The position numbers were made by a program, and so were the translations under genes. Of a DNA stretch of 64,000 bases, positions 54,046-62,769 are shown piece after piece. Numbering within the stretch: position 1 is the stretch's first letter; the number at the start of each line of letters is the position of its first letter. The notes beneath the pieces are model-generated. The model was not told the DNA's origin. It saw only the letters and a program-made list of their open reading frames with translations, and did not search any database. The DNA is from an uncultured Paracoccaceae bacterium (GTDB lineage: Bacteria; Pseudomonadota; Alphaproteobacteria; Rhodobacterales; Rhodobacteraceae): assembly GCA_937872465.1 (NCBI GenBank), contig CALMSR010000040.1, forward strand, positions 158,451 through 222,450, given 5' to 3'.

Positions 54046-54993
54046 ATGCCTTCGTTCCGCTCCTTGGGTTCCGGATGCTCGGGCCGCCTCGTGCCGAGCC
54101 TCATCGGTGCGGTCGGGGTGGTGCTCTGGGCCGCGGAGACCACGCTCATCACCTTCACCACGGCGATCCCGCCGGTGCAGACGGTCGGCCTCGCCTTCGT
54201 CTTCGCCGCACTCATGTCGCCGATCGTCTGGTGGCTGACCGGCTCGGGGCCGCGCGAGGCCTTCCGCCTGCCGGCTTCCGTCTGGCTCATCGTCGTGGGC
54301 GCGCTCGTCGGCTACCATGCCTGCATCTATTACGCGACCCAGAAGGCTCCTCCCGCGGCGGCGGCGCTCCTGCAGGGCACGACGCCCCTGATGATCGTGC
54401 TGGGCTCGGCGCTCCTGCCCGGCGAGCGCCTGCGCTGGTGGCATGTCGCCGGCGCGACCTTCGGCCTCGGCGGCGTGCTCATGCTCATCGACGGCGGCGG
54501 CGAGGCACCGGGAAGCTGGCCGGACGCCACCTACTATCTCAGCCTGATCGGCATCGCGGCCGCACTCTGGGGGCTCTATGCGATCGTCTCGCGCAGCCGG
54601 CCCGACGTGCCGAGCTCGGCGCTCGGGGTCTTCTACGCCGCTTCCGCCGCGATCTGCCTCGCCGCGCATGGCGTGCTGGAAAGCTGGGTGACACCCACGC
54701 CCTCGGAATGGGCGGCGATCGCCGGGCTCGGCATCCTGCCCATGGGGCTCGCGATCTATTTCTGGGACTTCGGCATCAAGCGCGGCGACATCCAGGCGCT
54801 GGGCGCCTTCGCCTATGTGGAGCCCTTCATCGGCGCGATGCTCGTGGCGCTCTTCGCCCAGGGCTATCTCGATCTCTCGCTGCTCCTGCCCGGGACGCTC
54901 GTGATCGGCGGCGCGGCGCTCGCGAGCGCCAGCCTCTGGAACGGCGAGGCGCCCGATGCGGGCGACGCCGCGCTGGAGCCCTCGCTGGAATAG
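54046..54993 (+). CDS. EamA/DMT-family transporter, possible polyamine or amine exporter
   Basis: 315 residues, ten helices, two EamA repeats (AVGVVLWAAETTLITFTT in the first; LIGIAAALWGLYAIVSRS in the second). The gene begins 27 bases after the decarboxylase, which by position suggests export of its product or uptake of a precursor, though the family moves many solutes. It ends 35 bases before the convergent aldose epimerase gene. Confidence 0.85.
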   Translation: MPSFRSLGSGCSGRLVPSLIGAVGVVLWAAETTLITFTTAIPPVQTVGLAFVFAALMSPIVWWLTGSGPREAFRLPASVWLIVVGALVGYHACIYYATQKAPPAAAALLQGTTPLMIVLGSALLPGERLRWWHVAGATFGLGGVLMLIDGGGEAPGSWPDATYYLSLIGIAAALWGLYAIVSRSRPDVPSSALGVFYAASAAICLAAHGVLESWVTPTPSEWAAIAGLGILPMGLAIYFWDFGIKRGDIQALGAFAYVEPFIGAMLVALFAQGYLDLSLLLPGTLVIGGAALASASLWNGEAPDAGDAALEPSLE

Positions 54994-55028
54994 CCCCGAG
55001 GTCCCGGCGCATCCGCCCCCTGCTCCGC

Positions 55029-56033
55029 TCAGCGCCCGAAGGCGAATCGCGTGTGCTGGCGATAGATCTCGCCGGGAACCAGCAGCGCGGAAGGAAAGCC
55101 CGGGTGGTTCGGCGCATCGGGCCAGACCTGCGGCTCGAGCGCGATGCCCGCGAAGGCCCCCATGCGCCGGCCGTCGACGCCCGGCACCGGCACGTCGAGC
55201 AGGGCGCCGTCATAGACCTGCAGGCCGGGCTCGGTGCTGCGTAGCTCGAGGCCGACGCCCGAGGCCGGACTTGAGAGACGCGCGACCGGACGAAGCGCGC
55301 CGCGCGCCTCGGCGATGCAATAGTTGTGGTCGATGACCGGGCCGCCGCCGTCGCGCTGGCGGATCGGCCGCGGCGCCCGGAAATCGAACCTGGTGCCCGC
55401 GACCGGCAGCACGGCGCCGGTCGGGATCATCTCCGCATCCACCGGCGTGTAGCGCTCGGCCAGCACCTGCAACCGGTGGTCGAGCACATCGCCGCTGTCG
55501 TCGAGCACGAAATAGCTGTGATGGGCGAGGTTGCAGAGCGTCGGCCGGTCGGTCGTCGCCTCGTAGACGATATCGAGCACGCCCCCGGCGCGCAGGCCGA
55601 ACGTGGCGACGATGGCGATGCGGCCGGGAAAGCCCATATGGCCGTCGGGCAGCACGATCTCGAAGCGCGCCGAGGCGGCATCCCGCCCGACCAGCCGCCA
55701 GAGCCGCTTGCCGCAGCCGTCGCTGCCGCCGTGCAGCGCGTGCCTGCCGAGATAGTTGCGGTCGAGCTGGCAGGCCCTGTCCCCGATCACGGCGCGGCCA
55801 TCGGCGATGCGGTTGGCGCAGCGGCCGGCGGTGGCGCCGAAATGGCGCGAATGCGCGAGATAGGCGCCGATATCGGCCAGGCCCAGGACCAGCGCCGGCC
55901 CATGACCCTCCAGCCGCAGGTCCTGCAGCACCGCACCCCAGGTCAGGAAGGTCGCGCTCAGCCCGCCCCCGGTCAGCCGGACCGCCTCGACCTCGCTTCC
56001 ATCGGGCAGGCGCCCGAAGGAGGTCACGCTCAT
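55029..56033 (-). CDS. Aldose 1-epimerase (mutarotase) family protein
   Basis: 334 residues of the galactose mutarotase fold. Conserved parts: FGATAGRCANRIADGRA, LHGGSDGCGKRLWRLVG, NLAHHSYF with the catalytic His pair region, and HNYCIAEA; the late GIALEPQVWPDAPN holds the catalytic Glu. It would equilibrate sugar anomers for the next enzyme. It is the last gene of a five-gene minus-strand operon; its start overlaps the upstream oxidoreductase stop by 4 bases. Confidence 0.9.
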   Translation of the reverse strand: MSVTSFGRLPDGSEVEAVRLTGGGLSATFLTWGAVLQDLRLEGHGPALVLGLADIGAYLAHSRHFGATAGRCANRIADGRAVIGDRACQLDRNYLGRHALHGGSDGCGKRLWRLVGRDAASARFEIVLPDGHMGFPGRIAIVATFGLRAGGVLDIVYEATTDRPTLCNLAHHSYFVLDDSGDVLDHRLQVLAERYTPVDAEMIPTGAVLPVAGTRFDFRAPRPIRQRDGGGPVIDHNYCIAEARGALRPVARLSSPASGVGLELRSTEPGLQVYDGALLDVPVPGVDGRRMGAFAGIALEPQVWPDAPNHPGFPSALLVPGEIYRQHTRFAFGR

Positions 56034-57160
56034 CCGACCCGCGCCGCGCCGGGCGCCGGAGCGAGATCGGCGCAGAGGTCGATCGGCTTGCGCTGGCGGG
56101 CGCTCGCCTCGGCGGCCTCGCCCACCAGCACCGACCAATAGCCGTCGACCAGCCCGACCTCGGGCACGCCCCGCCCGCGGCGCACCAGGTCGAGGATGCG
56201 CTGGTGCTGGAAGAAGGTCGAGCCGTGATGGTCGCCGGCGCGCAGGATCTGCTCGTCCACATGCACGATCTCGCGCCGCTCCGCCCTTTCCATCCGGTCG
56301 GAGATGGCGATCTCGGCATGGCGCTCGCGCCGGTCGCGGGTGAAACGGGACGGGCCGGGCACGAAGGCATCGACGCGGGCCCTGTCGCCGGTCACCGAGA
56401 TCACCTCCTGCCAGTAGCTGCCCTCGGCGAACATGCAGAGATCGAGCATGGCGCGCGTGCCGTTGGCGAAATCGATGGTCACGAAGGCGTTGTCGAGGAT
56501 GTCGGGCTCGACATCGGCGTAGCGCTCCTCCTTGTGGTTCACGTCCGCGCCGGCGGAAGCATAGACCCGCACCGGATCGGCCCGCAGCACCACCCGCATC
56601 AGGTCGAAGAAATGGCAGCATTTCTCGACCAGCGTGCCGCCGGTGCGGGCATTGAAGCGGTTCCAGTCGCCGACCTTCTTCAGAAAGGGGAAGCGGTGCT
56701 CGCGCACGGACATCATCCGGGGCGCGCCGGCGGTCCCGGCATGGACCTCCTCGATGAGTCGCGCCACCGGCGGCATGTAGCGGTATTCCATCGCCACCCA
56801 GACCGGCGCCGCGCGCCCCTCGGCCAGCCGCATCAGCTCGCGGCATTCCGACGCGCGGATCGCGAGCGGCTTCTCGCAGATGATCGCGCGGGAGGTCGCC
56901 AGCACGTCCTTCATCATCACGAAATGCAGGTCGTTCGGCGCGGCGATGAGATAGGCGTCGCAGAGATCGGCCGCGAGCATCGCCCGATAATCCTCGAAAA
57001 TGCGGATCGGACCGCCGGCCAGATCCGCGGCCAGCGCCCGCATGCCCGCGTCGGGATCGGCGAGGGCGGCGACCTCGGCCCCCTCCATAAGCGCGATGTT
57101 GCGGATATGCTCCTGCCCCATCATGCCGGCGCCGACGAGGCCGTAACGGATCGTGCTCAT
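56030..57160 (-). CDS. Gfo/Idh/MocA family protein of the sugar cluster
   Basis: 376 residues. Rossmann motif VGAGMMGQEHI (residues 9-19), EKP motif at Glu96-Lys97-Pro98 (CEKPLAI) and a central EYRYMPPVARLIEEV segment. NRFNARTGGTLVEKCCHFFD is the substrate-site stretch with its conserved Lys, Cys and His. The family includes dehydrogenases and also NAD-dependent glycosidases that work by a redox mechanism (GH109, GH188). In this operon either role is possible. Both gene ends overlap neighbours by 4 bases. Confidence 0.88.
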   Translation of the reverse strand: MSTIRYGLVGAGMMGQEHIRNIALMEGAEVAALADPDAGMRALAADLAGGPIRIFEDYRAMLAADLCDAYLIAAPNDLHFVMMKDVLATSRAIICEKPLAIRASECRELMRLAEGRAAPVWVAMEYRYMPPVARLIEEVHAGTAGAPRMMSVREHRFPFLKKVGDWNRFNARTGGTLVEKCCHFFDLMRVVLRADPVRVYASAGADVNHKEERYADVEPDILDNAFVTIDFANGTRAMLDLCMFAEGSYWQEVISVTGDRARVDAFVPGPSRFTRDRRERHAEIAISDRMERAERREIVHVDEQILRAGDHHGSTFFQHQRILDLVRRGRGVPEVGLVDGYWSVLVGEAAEASARQRKPIDLCADLAPAPGAARVG

Positions 57161-58536
57161 GCCTGTTCCACGAGATTGAGGACGGGAAGGTCGAAGCTCG
57201 CCGCGAGGCGCCCGAGCGCCGCGGCATGGTCGCCGTAGGCGAGCGCCATGTGATGCTCGAGCCCGCTGTCGATGACCCGGGGCAGCACCGCGCGCGCCGG
57301 CGCGTCGAACCGGAGCGTGCCGGAGGTGCCGGCGAACGCCATCGGACGGTCGAGCATCTCCCCAGTCGCGAGCACGAGCTTCGGCGCGCCGCGGGCCTGG
57401 CTGAGGCGCAGGAAGGTCACGCGCCCCGGCCTGAGCGGAAATTCGTAGAGCAGCGGCATGCGGCGGTTGGTATGGATCGTCGCGCGCGCCGGGGCACCGG
57501 CCATCGAGCGCGGCGCCTGGCCGCAGTGCCAGACCACGGCGCTGTCGTCCTCCGCATCGACATCGACCAGATCGACGAGGAAGACCGGCGCGGCGGCGAT
57601 GCGCTGCAGCGCGAGCTGGCTCAGCGCGCCCCAGACATCGGCCTCGCAGGCGCAAGGCACGCGCGCCTCGCCCTGCATCGCCACCGGGCCGCAGACCGCG
57701 CCGCCGTATTCGGTGAAGGCCTCGGGCCAGCAGCGGATCGCGAAGGCGTCGAGATCCCGGCGCGCGCGGATCCGGTCGAGCGCGAGCTTGAGGCGCAGCG
57801 ACCGGTCGAGCTCGGCCTGGTCGAGCGCGTCGAGCCCGGCGAGCCCGGCCGCAATGCCGGCGCGCAGCGCCGCAACCGGCGCGGGATCGGCGGCGCGGGC
57901 GGTCTCGAAGAGCTCGGCGAGCTCCAGTTCCTCGACTTCGGCGCCGAAGCGGCGCGCGACCTCCGCGGCATCGTAGCGGCAGGTGTCGAAGCCATCCGGC
58001 GCGGCGCCGATGCGGGCGATGCGCAACCCGTCGAGGATCGGCTCCGGCAGCGGTTCGGCCGCGGCGGAGACGCCCTCGATCGGGGCGACCGCGCGCGCGC
58101 CGGCGAGCAGCGCCGCCAGATCGGCCTCGATCCGCGGCGCCTCGGGATCGGCGTAGAGCCAGCCGAAGGCGCGCCGCCGCAGCCCGAGCGCATGGCTCGC
58201 GAGATTGAGCCCGCAGAAGGCGTTGAGCCGCAGCCGCCCCCCGGCCCGCGGCTCGCGCGGCGCCCAGATCGCCAGCGGCGCCTCGACCGCCCTGGCGACC
58301 TCGGCGACGAAACCCGCATCGGTGAAGGTGACCTGCGCGACGAGCACGAGATCCTGCGCCTCGGCGCGCAGCGCATCGAGCGCGGCGCGATTGGCGGCGG
58401 CGTCCATCAGGAGGTCGCGCGACCCGAGGATTTCGTGCCCGGTGGCATCGAGCCGGGCAAGCATGCCCGCGAGCTTTTCTTCGGCGAGACCGAGGTCGAA
58501 GGTCGGCCGCGCCAGGGCCAGAAGGCCGATCCTCAT
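57157..58536 (-). CDS. L-fucose/L-arabinose isomerase-like protein
   Basis: 459-residue member of the L-fucose isomerase C-terminal-domain family (COG2407-like). The metal-site pattern is visible: RCWPE with Glu272, ACEADVWGA with Glu298-Asp300, and WHCGQAP with His337; a further His is near the end (DSGLEHHMALAYGD). It would convert an aldose to a ketose. In the operon it precedes the Gfo/Idh/MocA gene (4-base overlap) and follows the aldolase by one base. Substrate not determinable; known relatives act on fucose, arabinose, sulfoquinovose-type or other hexoses. Confidence 0.85.
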   Translation of the reverse strand: MRIGLLALARPTFDLGLAEEKLAGMLARLDATGHEILGSRDLLMDAAANRAALDALRAEAQDLVLVAQVTFTDAGFVAEVARAVEAPLAIWAPREPRAGGRLRLNAFCGLNLASHALGLRRRAFGWLYADPEAPRIEADLAALLAGARAVAPIEGVSAAAEPLPEPILDGLRIARIGAAPDGFDTCRYDAAEVARRFGAEVEELELAELFETARAADPAPVAALRAGIAAGLAGLDALDQAELDRSLRLKLALDRIRARRDLDAFAIRCWPEAFTEYGGAVCGPVAMQGEARVPCACEADVWGALSQLALQRIAAAPVFLVDLVDVDAEDDSAVVWHCGQAPRSMAGAPARATIHTNRRMPLLYEFPLRPGRVTFLRLSQARGAPKLVLATGEMLDRPMAFAGTSGTLRFDAPARAVLPRVIDSGLEHHMALAYGDHAAALGRLAASFDLPVLNLVEQA

Positions 58537-58537
58537 G

Positions 58538-59581
58538 TCACATTTCCCCGTACCCGTGACGAAAGCTCGCATCGGCCGGCACGAAGGCGCGCCCGTCGCC
58601 GCCGAAAACCGGATGGGCGTGCCAGGGTGCGGCCTCGGCATCGGTCAGCGCGTTGAGATCGGCCATGTAGGCGCTGGCCTCGCCGGCGAGATCGGCGCGC
58701 ATGCGCTCCCAATCGGGGAAATGACCGAAGGCATCGAGCCAGATGGCACGGCCGGCGAGATAGCCCGAGGCCCCGGCGCGATAGGCATGGGTCAGGATGT
58801 TGCGGAACGCCGCCTTGCCCGCGCCGGCCGAGAGCATCACCCAGGGCCGTCCGGCGAGGCGGCCCATCTCGTCGAAGGTGGCCTGCACCGCCTGCCAGCC
58901 CTCGCCGTCGACGCCGGGCACCGCATTCGCCGCCACCGGGCTTTCCAGCTTGAAGACGTCGACGCCGTAGTCGGGCTTGGCGAATTCCTCGACCGAGGCC
59001 AGGACGTCGTCGGCCTTCTTGCCGGCCATCTCCACATAGTCCTTCGTCTGATGCGCATCGCTCGCCAGCGGGAAGACGAGCAGCTCGAAGAGGAAGGGGA
59101 TGTCGTAGCGGGCGCAGGCCGCGCCGATGCGCTTCACGAAATCCTGCTGATGGGCGTTGATCGCGGCATCGGCATCGGGCCGGTACCAGGCCAGCACCTT
59201 CACCGCATCGCCGCCCATGCGCTTGATCTTGTTCACCGACCAGTCGTCGATCTCCGACGAGCGCCGTCCCGCGCCGTCATCCTCGAAGATCGAATCCTCG
59301 AGCGTCACGATCAGGCCCTTCGCCGGGGAGAGATCGGCGAGTCCCACCGGGACCGCGAAATGCGGGTCGAGCAGCATGGCGCTCGACTGGTCCTGCAAGG
59401 TCTGGACCAGGAGCGCCTTGAAGCGGGCAACATCGGCGAAGGGCGCCTCGGCGGTGCCGTAATGCTTCGCGATCGGACCCTTGATCGGCGGGCGCTGGTC
59501 GACGGCGGTCATCTTGAACCGCCCGTTCGCATCGGCCATGCGCCGCATGCCCCAGAGTTTTCCCGCGCTCAATGCCATCAT
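58538..59581 (-). CDS. Class I aldolase of the LacD/YihT type
   Basis: 347-residue TIM-barrel aldolase related to tagatose-1,6-bisphosphate aldolase LacD and sulfofructose-phosphate aldolase YihT. Motifs: FKMTAVDQRPPI, MLLDPHFAVP, GGDAVKVLAWYRPDAD, FELLVFP, and VDVFKLESP with the Schiff-base Lys211; PWVMLSAGAGKA and GASGYLAGRAIW close the barrel. It would split a ketose-phosphate into C3 fragments. It starts in a 4-base overlap with the kinase stop. The pairing of kinase and aldolase defines a glycolysis-like pathway. Confidence 0.88.
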   Translation of the reverse strand: MMALSAGKLWGMRRMADANGRFKMTAVDQRPPIKGPIAKHYGTAEAPFADVARFKALLVQTLQDQSSAMLLDPHFAVPVGLADLSPAKGLIVTLEDSIFEDDGAGRRSSEIDDWSVNKIKRMGGDAVKVLAWYRPDADAAINAHQQDFVKRIGAACARYDIPFLFELLVFPLASDAHQTKDYVEMAGKKADDVLASVEEFAKPDYGVDVFKLESPVAANAVPGVDGEGWQAVQATFDEMGRLAGRPWVMLSAGAGKAAFRNILTHAYRAGASGYLAGRAIWLDAFGHFPDWERMRADLAGEASAYMADLNALTDAEAAPWHAHPVFGGDGRAFVPADASFRHGYGEM

Positions 59582-60489
59582 GCGTGCTCCTTCAAGAATC
59601 GGTCGAGTTGGTCGCGGTCGGGCAGCGCGCTGCGGCCGCCGAACGCGGAGGATTTCAGGGCGGCGACGGCGTTCGCGCGACGCACCGCGGCGAGCGGCGC
59701 GAACCCTTCGGCGAGAAAGAGCGCGAAGGCGCCGTGCCAGACATCGCCGGCGCCGAGCGTGTCGACGGCCGTGACCGCGAAGACCGGCACCTCGAAGAGC
59801 GCCGCGCCGTCATGCACCAAGACCGGCGCCGGCCCGCGGGTGACGCAGACCCAGATGCCGAGGTCGCGGGCAGCGCGTTCGAGCGCCGCCGCCGGGTCGC
59901 CCTCCCCCGCCCAATCGGCGAGGCCGAGCTCGGAGAAGGCGACATGGCTCGCGGCGCGCAGCGCGCCCGAGGCTTCGCGCACCGGGTTCTCCGCATCGAG
60001 CACCGCCGGACGGCCGGCGGCCCGGGCCGCGGCCAGCACCGCCGCGCCCCCTTCCGGCCAGCGCGTATCGGCGAGCGCGGCATCGAACGAGAAGGGCGCG
60101 GGCAGGACTGGCGCCGCAGCAAAGAGCCGCGGATCGCGGTGGTTGGCGATGGTGCGCTCGCCACCGGGGCCGACGAGCACCGCCGAGCGCGCGGTCGGCA
60201 CGCCCGCGACGCGGGCCACGAGGCCGGTCGCCACGCCCTCGGCCGCCATCTCGGCGCAGACGAGATCGCCGAGCGCATCCGCGCCGACGCTGCCCGCGAG
60301 ATGCGCCGCGCCACCGAGCCGCGCCACCGCCGCCGCCGCGTTCAGCGCGCATCCGCCCGCGGTCAGCGCCGAATCGGTCGCGCGGTATTTCACAGGCGCG
60401 TCGACCGGCACGGGCAGGCGGAACACGAGATCCGCGGTGACCACGCCGGTGCAGACGACACTCGCCATTCGAACCCCCGGGAGCTTCAT
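59578..60489 (-). CDS. PfkB-family carbohydrate kinase
   Basis: 303-residue ribokinase-fold kinase. The substrate-side GG (TAGGCALN, residues 45-46) and the anion-hole/catalytic motif DTLGAGD at 243-249 with Asp249 are intact. It would phosphorylate the ketose made by the isomerase, feeding the aldolase. Start assigned to the ATG at 60489 after GGCGGAAAGCGG; ATGs at 60507 and 60468 are in frame. It is the first gene of the minus-strand operon, divergent from the TRAP transporter. Confidence 0.9.
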   Translation of the reverse strand: MKLPGVRMASVVCTGVVTADLVFRLPVPVDAPVKYRATDSALTAGGCALNAAAAVARLGGAAHLAGSVGADALGDLVCAEMAAEGVATGLVARVAGVPTARSAVLVGPGGERTIANHRDPRLFAAAPVLPAPFSFDAALADTRWPEGGAAVLAAARAAGRPAVLDAENPVREASGALRAASHVAFSELGLADWAGEGDPAAALERAARDLGIWVCVTRGPAPVLVHDGAALFEVPVFAVTAVDTLGAGDVWHGAFALFLAEGFAPLAAVRRANAVAALKSSAFGGRSALPDRDQLDRFLKEHA

Positions 60490-60529
60490 CCGCTTTCCGC
60501 CGTCCACGACGCCTTGGACGCGGAGGGCA

Positions 60530-60600
60530 ATCAGTCGTTGATTTTCTGTTCGCGGCGATGTTACTATAACTTATATAAGAAGCAAGATCCAATCGGTACG
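60530..60600. promoter_or_regulatory. AT-rich divergent control region between the sugar operon and TRAP genes
   Basis: The 309-base gap (60490-60798) has one AT-rich core. On the minus strand TTGGAT (complement of 60587-60592) and TATAGT (complement of 60563-60568) are 18 bases apart: a candidate promoter for the kinase operon. A perfect 10-bp palindrome CTTATATAAG lies between them at 60570-60579 and could be an operator. The rest of the gap holds a small open frame (60624-60770). No regulator gene is in the cluster. Confidence 0.45.
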
Positions 60601-60623
60601 ACCGATGCGAAGGAGGGGGAAGC

Positions 60624-60770
60624 TTGGCGAAGAGCATGGTCGGCACCTTTGCGGCCGGGGTCCTGGACAGGGTGCGGCGGCAGGTCGCCATCACCCTCCC
60701 GCCCGGTCCGGCTCCCCGCCAGGCCGCCGGGCCGCGCCCGGACGGCGATGTCGGGCGGGCGATGGCGTGA
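60624..60770 (+). CDS. Possible small protein or leader peptide ahead of dctQ
   Basis: 48 codons starting with TTG at 60624, preceded by an almost perfect ribosome site (AAGGAGGGGG, spacing about 5). The product would begin with AKSMVGTFAAGVLDRVRRQV and end in DGDVGRAMA, basic and possibly amphipathic. The stop is 28 bases before the DctQ start. No family is recognised. It may be a real small gene, a translated leader, or chance; the strong ribosome site is the only support. Confidence 0.35.
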   Translation: MAKSMVGTFAAGVLDRVRRQVAITLPPGPAPRQAAGPRPDGDVGRAMA

Positions 60771-60798
60771 ATTTGGCAGGGGATCGGAGGAGCTTGCA

Positions 60799-61431
60799 AT
60801 GACGCGCGCAATGGCAAGGCTGATCCAGGCCCTGCGCAACCTCAACCGGGCGATCGAATCGGTGCTGAACCCGGTCGCGATGGTGCTGATGGTGCTGATG
60901 CTGTTCTCGGTGGTCTGGGGGGTGTTCACCCGGCTCGCCGGCATCTCGGCCCCCTGGACCGACAAGATGATGCTGATCCTGCTGCCGACGCTGGCCTTCG
61001 TGGTCGCGCCGATCGCCTATCGCCGCTCGGCCAATGTGGCGCTCGACCTCCTGCGCGACACGCTGCCGCCACGGGCGCGCAACATCCACGGGCTGGTGAT
61101 GCATCTCGCCATCCTGGTGATGCTGCTCATCGGCCTCGACCTGACGCTGCGCAAGGTCGGCATCGACCCCGCGCCGCTCAGCGCCCTGATCAAGGGGCTG
61201 ACCGGCCTTGATCTTTCCGTGGTCCGGCCCTTCGCGCCCCCGATCCGGATCCCGGTGCTCAACATCGAGTGGCGCTATGTCTACCAGGTCATGCCTGTCT
61301 GCATCGCACTGATGATCCTCGGAAATTTCGAGCTGATCCTGCGGCACGTGCTCGCGATCTTCGACCCCGACCTCTCGCTCGCCCGTCCGGTGCGCAGCCT
61401 GGAGGAATCCGAATCCAAGCTGTGGGACTGA
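60799..61431 (+). CDS. TRAP transporter small permease, DctQ type
   Basis: 210 residues with four helices (about 25-50, 55-75, 95-120, 160-180). SAPWTDKMMLILLPTLAFV and YRRSANVALDLLRDTLP are typical DctQ segments around helix 2 and the conserved cytoplasmic loop. It partners DctM to form the sodium-driven channel that accepts ligand from DctP. Start at the ATG 60799 behind GGAGGAGCTTGCA. DctM follows 4 bases after the stop. Confidence 0.88.
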   Translation: MTRAMARLIQALRNLNRAIESVLNPVAMVLMVLMLFSVVWGVFTRLAGISAPWTDKMMLILLPTLAFVVAPIAYRRSANVALDLLRDTLPPRARNIHGLVMHLAILVMLLIGLDLTLRKVGIDPAPLSALIKGLTGLDLSVVRPFAPPIRIPVLNIEWRYVYQVMPVCIALMILGNFELILRHVLAIFDPDLSLARPVRSLEESESKLWD

Positions 61432-61435
61432 GCCC

Positions 61436-62737
61436 ATGAAGATCGCGTTCCTCTGGCTGTTCCTGGCCTCGCTCGCCCTCTCGATCCCGGTGATCTTCGG
61501 GTTGCTCGGCACCACGGGCCTCGTCATCACCCACAATCTCGGGGCCGAGTTCGACACCCGCGACCTGAACTCGCTGATCTCGCAGCTGTTCTCGGGGATG
61601 TCCTCCGTTCCGCTGATGGCGCTGCCCATGTTCATCCTCGCGGGCGAGCTGATGAACACCGGCGGCATCACCGGGCGGCTGGTGCATTTCTCCCAGACGC
61701 TGATCGGCCACCTGCGCGGCGGGCTCGCCCATGTCAACATCCTGAGCTCGGTGCTCTTCGCCGGCCTCTCCGGCTCGGCGGTCGCCGACACCTCGGCGCT
61801 CGGCTCGATGCTGATCCCGGCGATGGAAAAGCAGGGCTACACCCGCCGCTTCGCGGCCGCGGTGACCGCGGCGAGCTCGGTGATCGGGCCGATCATCCCG
61901 CCCTCGGGCATCATGATCATCTATGCCTTCATCATGGGAGTCTCGCCGGCGGCGCTCTTCGCCGGCGGGATCGTGCCCGGCCTGATGATCGGCGGCGGGC
62001 TGATGCTGATGGTGGCCTTCCTCGCCCGGCGCTACGACTTCCCGGTCGCGAGCAAGCGCGCGACCCTCTGCGAGGTCTACCAGGCCGGCAAGGTCACCTT
62101 CTGGCCGCTCCTGACGCCGGTCATCCTGCTCGGCGGCATCCTGACCGGCTTCTTCACCCCGACCGAGGCCGCCGGGATCGCCGCCTTCTACGCGCTCATC
62201 GTCGCCCTCTTCATCCTGCGGGCGCTGAAGTTCGGCGAGTTGCCGCGCATCTTCCTGCGCTCCGCGATCGCCTCGGGCATCATCCTCTTGCTGATCGGCG
62301 CCTCGAAATCCTTCAGCTGGGCCGCCGACCAGGTCGGCGCGGCGCAGATGCTGGCCGATTTCGTGCTCGGGCTGACCGAGAACCCGATCCTGCTCCTGAT
62401 CCTGCTGAACGTGATGCTCTTCGTGGTCGGCATGTTCCTCGATGCCGGCCCGGCGATCCTGATCCTCGGGCCGATCCTGAGCAAGGTCTATGTCGGCGAG
62501 CTCGGCGTCGATCCAATCCATTTCGCGATCGTGATGTGCGTCAACGTCACCGTCGGCCTCGCCACGCCACCGATGGGGCTGGTACTCTTCGTCGCCGCCG
62601 CCGTCTCCAAGGAGAAAGTGGAAACCATCGCCAAGGCGATGCTACCCTTTCTCGCCGTGGAGATCGCCGTGATCTTCCTGATCACGATGTTCGAGGATCT
62701 CGTGCTCTTCGTGCCCCGCCTGCTGGGGCTCGCCTGA
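61436..62737 (+). CDS. TRAP transporter large permease, DctM type
   Basis: 433 residues, the normal length, about twelve helices. MFILAGELMNTGGITGRLV, GLSGSAVADTSALGSMLIPA and VIGPIIPPSGIMIIYAF are hallmark stretches, as are the two hairpin regions (EAAGIAAFYALI, GLATPPMGLVLF). It carries out Na+-coupled transport across the inner membrane. It is cotranscribed with dctQ and dctP. Confidence 0.94.
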   Translation: MKIAFLWLFLASLALSIPVIFGLLGTTGLVITHNLGAEFDTRDLNSLISQLFSGMSSVPLMALPMFILAGELMNTGGITGRLVHFSQTLIGHLRGGLAHVNILSSVLFAGLSGSAVADTSALGSMLIPAMEKQGYTRRFAAAVTAASSVIGPIIPPSGIMIIYAFIMGVSPAALFAGGIVPGLMIGGGLMLMVAFLARRYDFPVASKRATLCEVYQAGKVTFWPLLTPVILLGGILTGFFTPTEAAGIAAFYALIVALFILRALKFGELPRIFLRSAIASGIILLLIGASKSFSWAADQVGAAQMLADFVLGLTENPILLLILLNVMLFVVGMFLDAGPAILILGPILSKVYVGELGVDPIHFAIVMCVNVTVGLATPPMGLVLFVAAAVSKEKVETIAKAMLPFLAVEIAVIFLITMFEDLVLFVPRLLGLA

Positions 62738-62769
62738 CCCAATCCGCTTTACCCTAGGGAGGACTGACC

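Noticed and set aside
55029..60489. Firm call of the cluster as a sulfoquinovose operon
   Set aside because: The sulfolactaldehyde-processing enzyme and sulfonate export gene are not visible and the enzyme families are shared with ordinary sugar pathways; kept only as a hypothesis in the findings.
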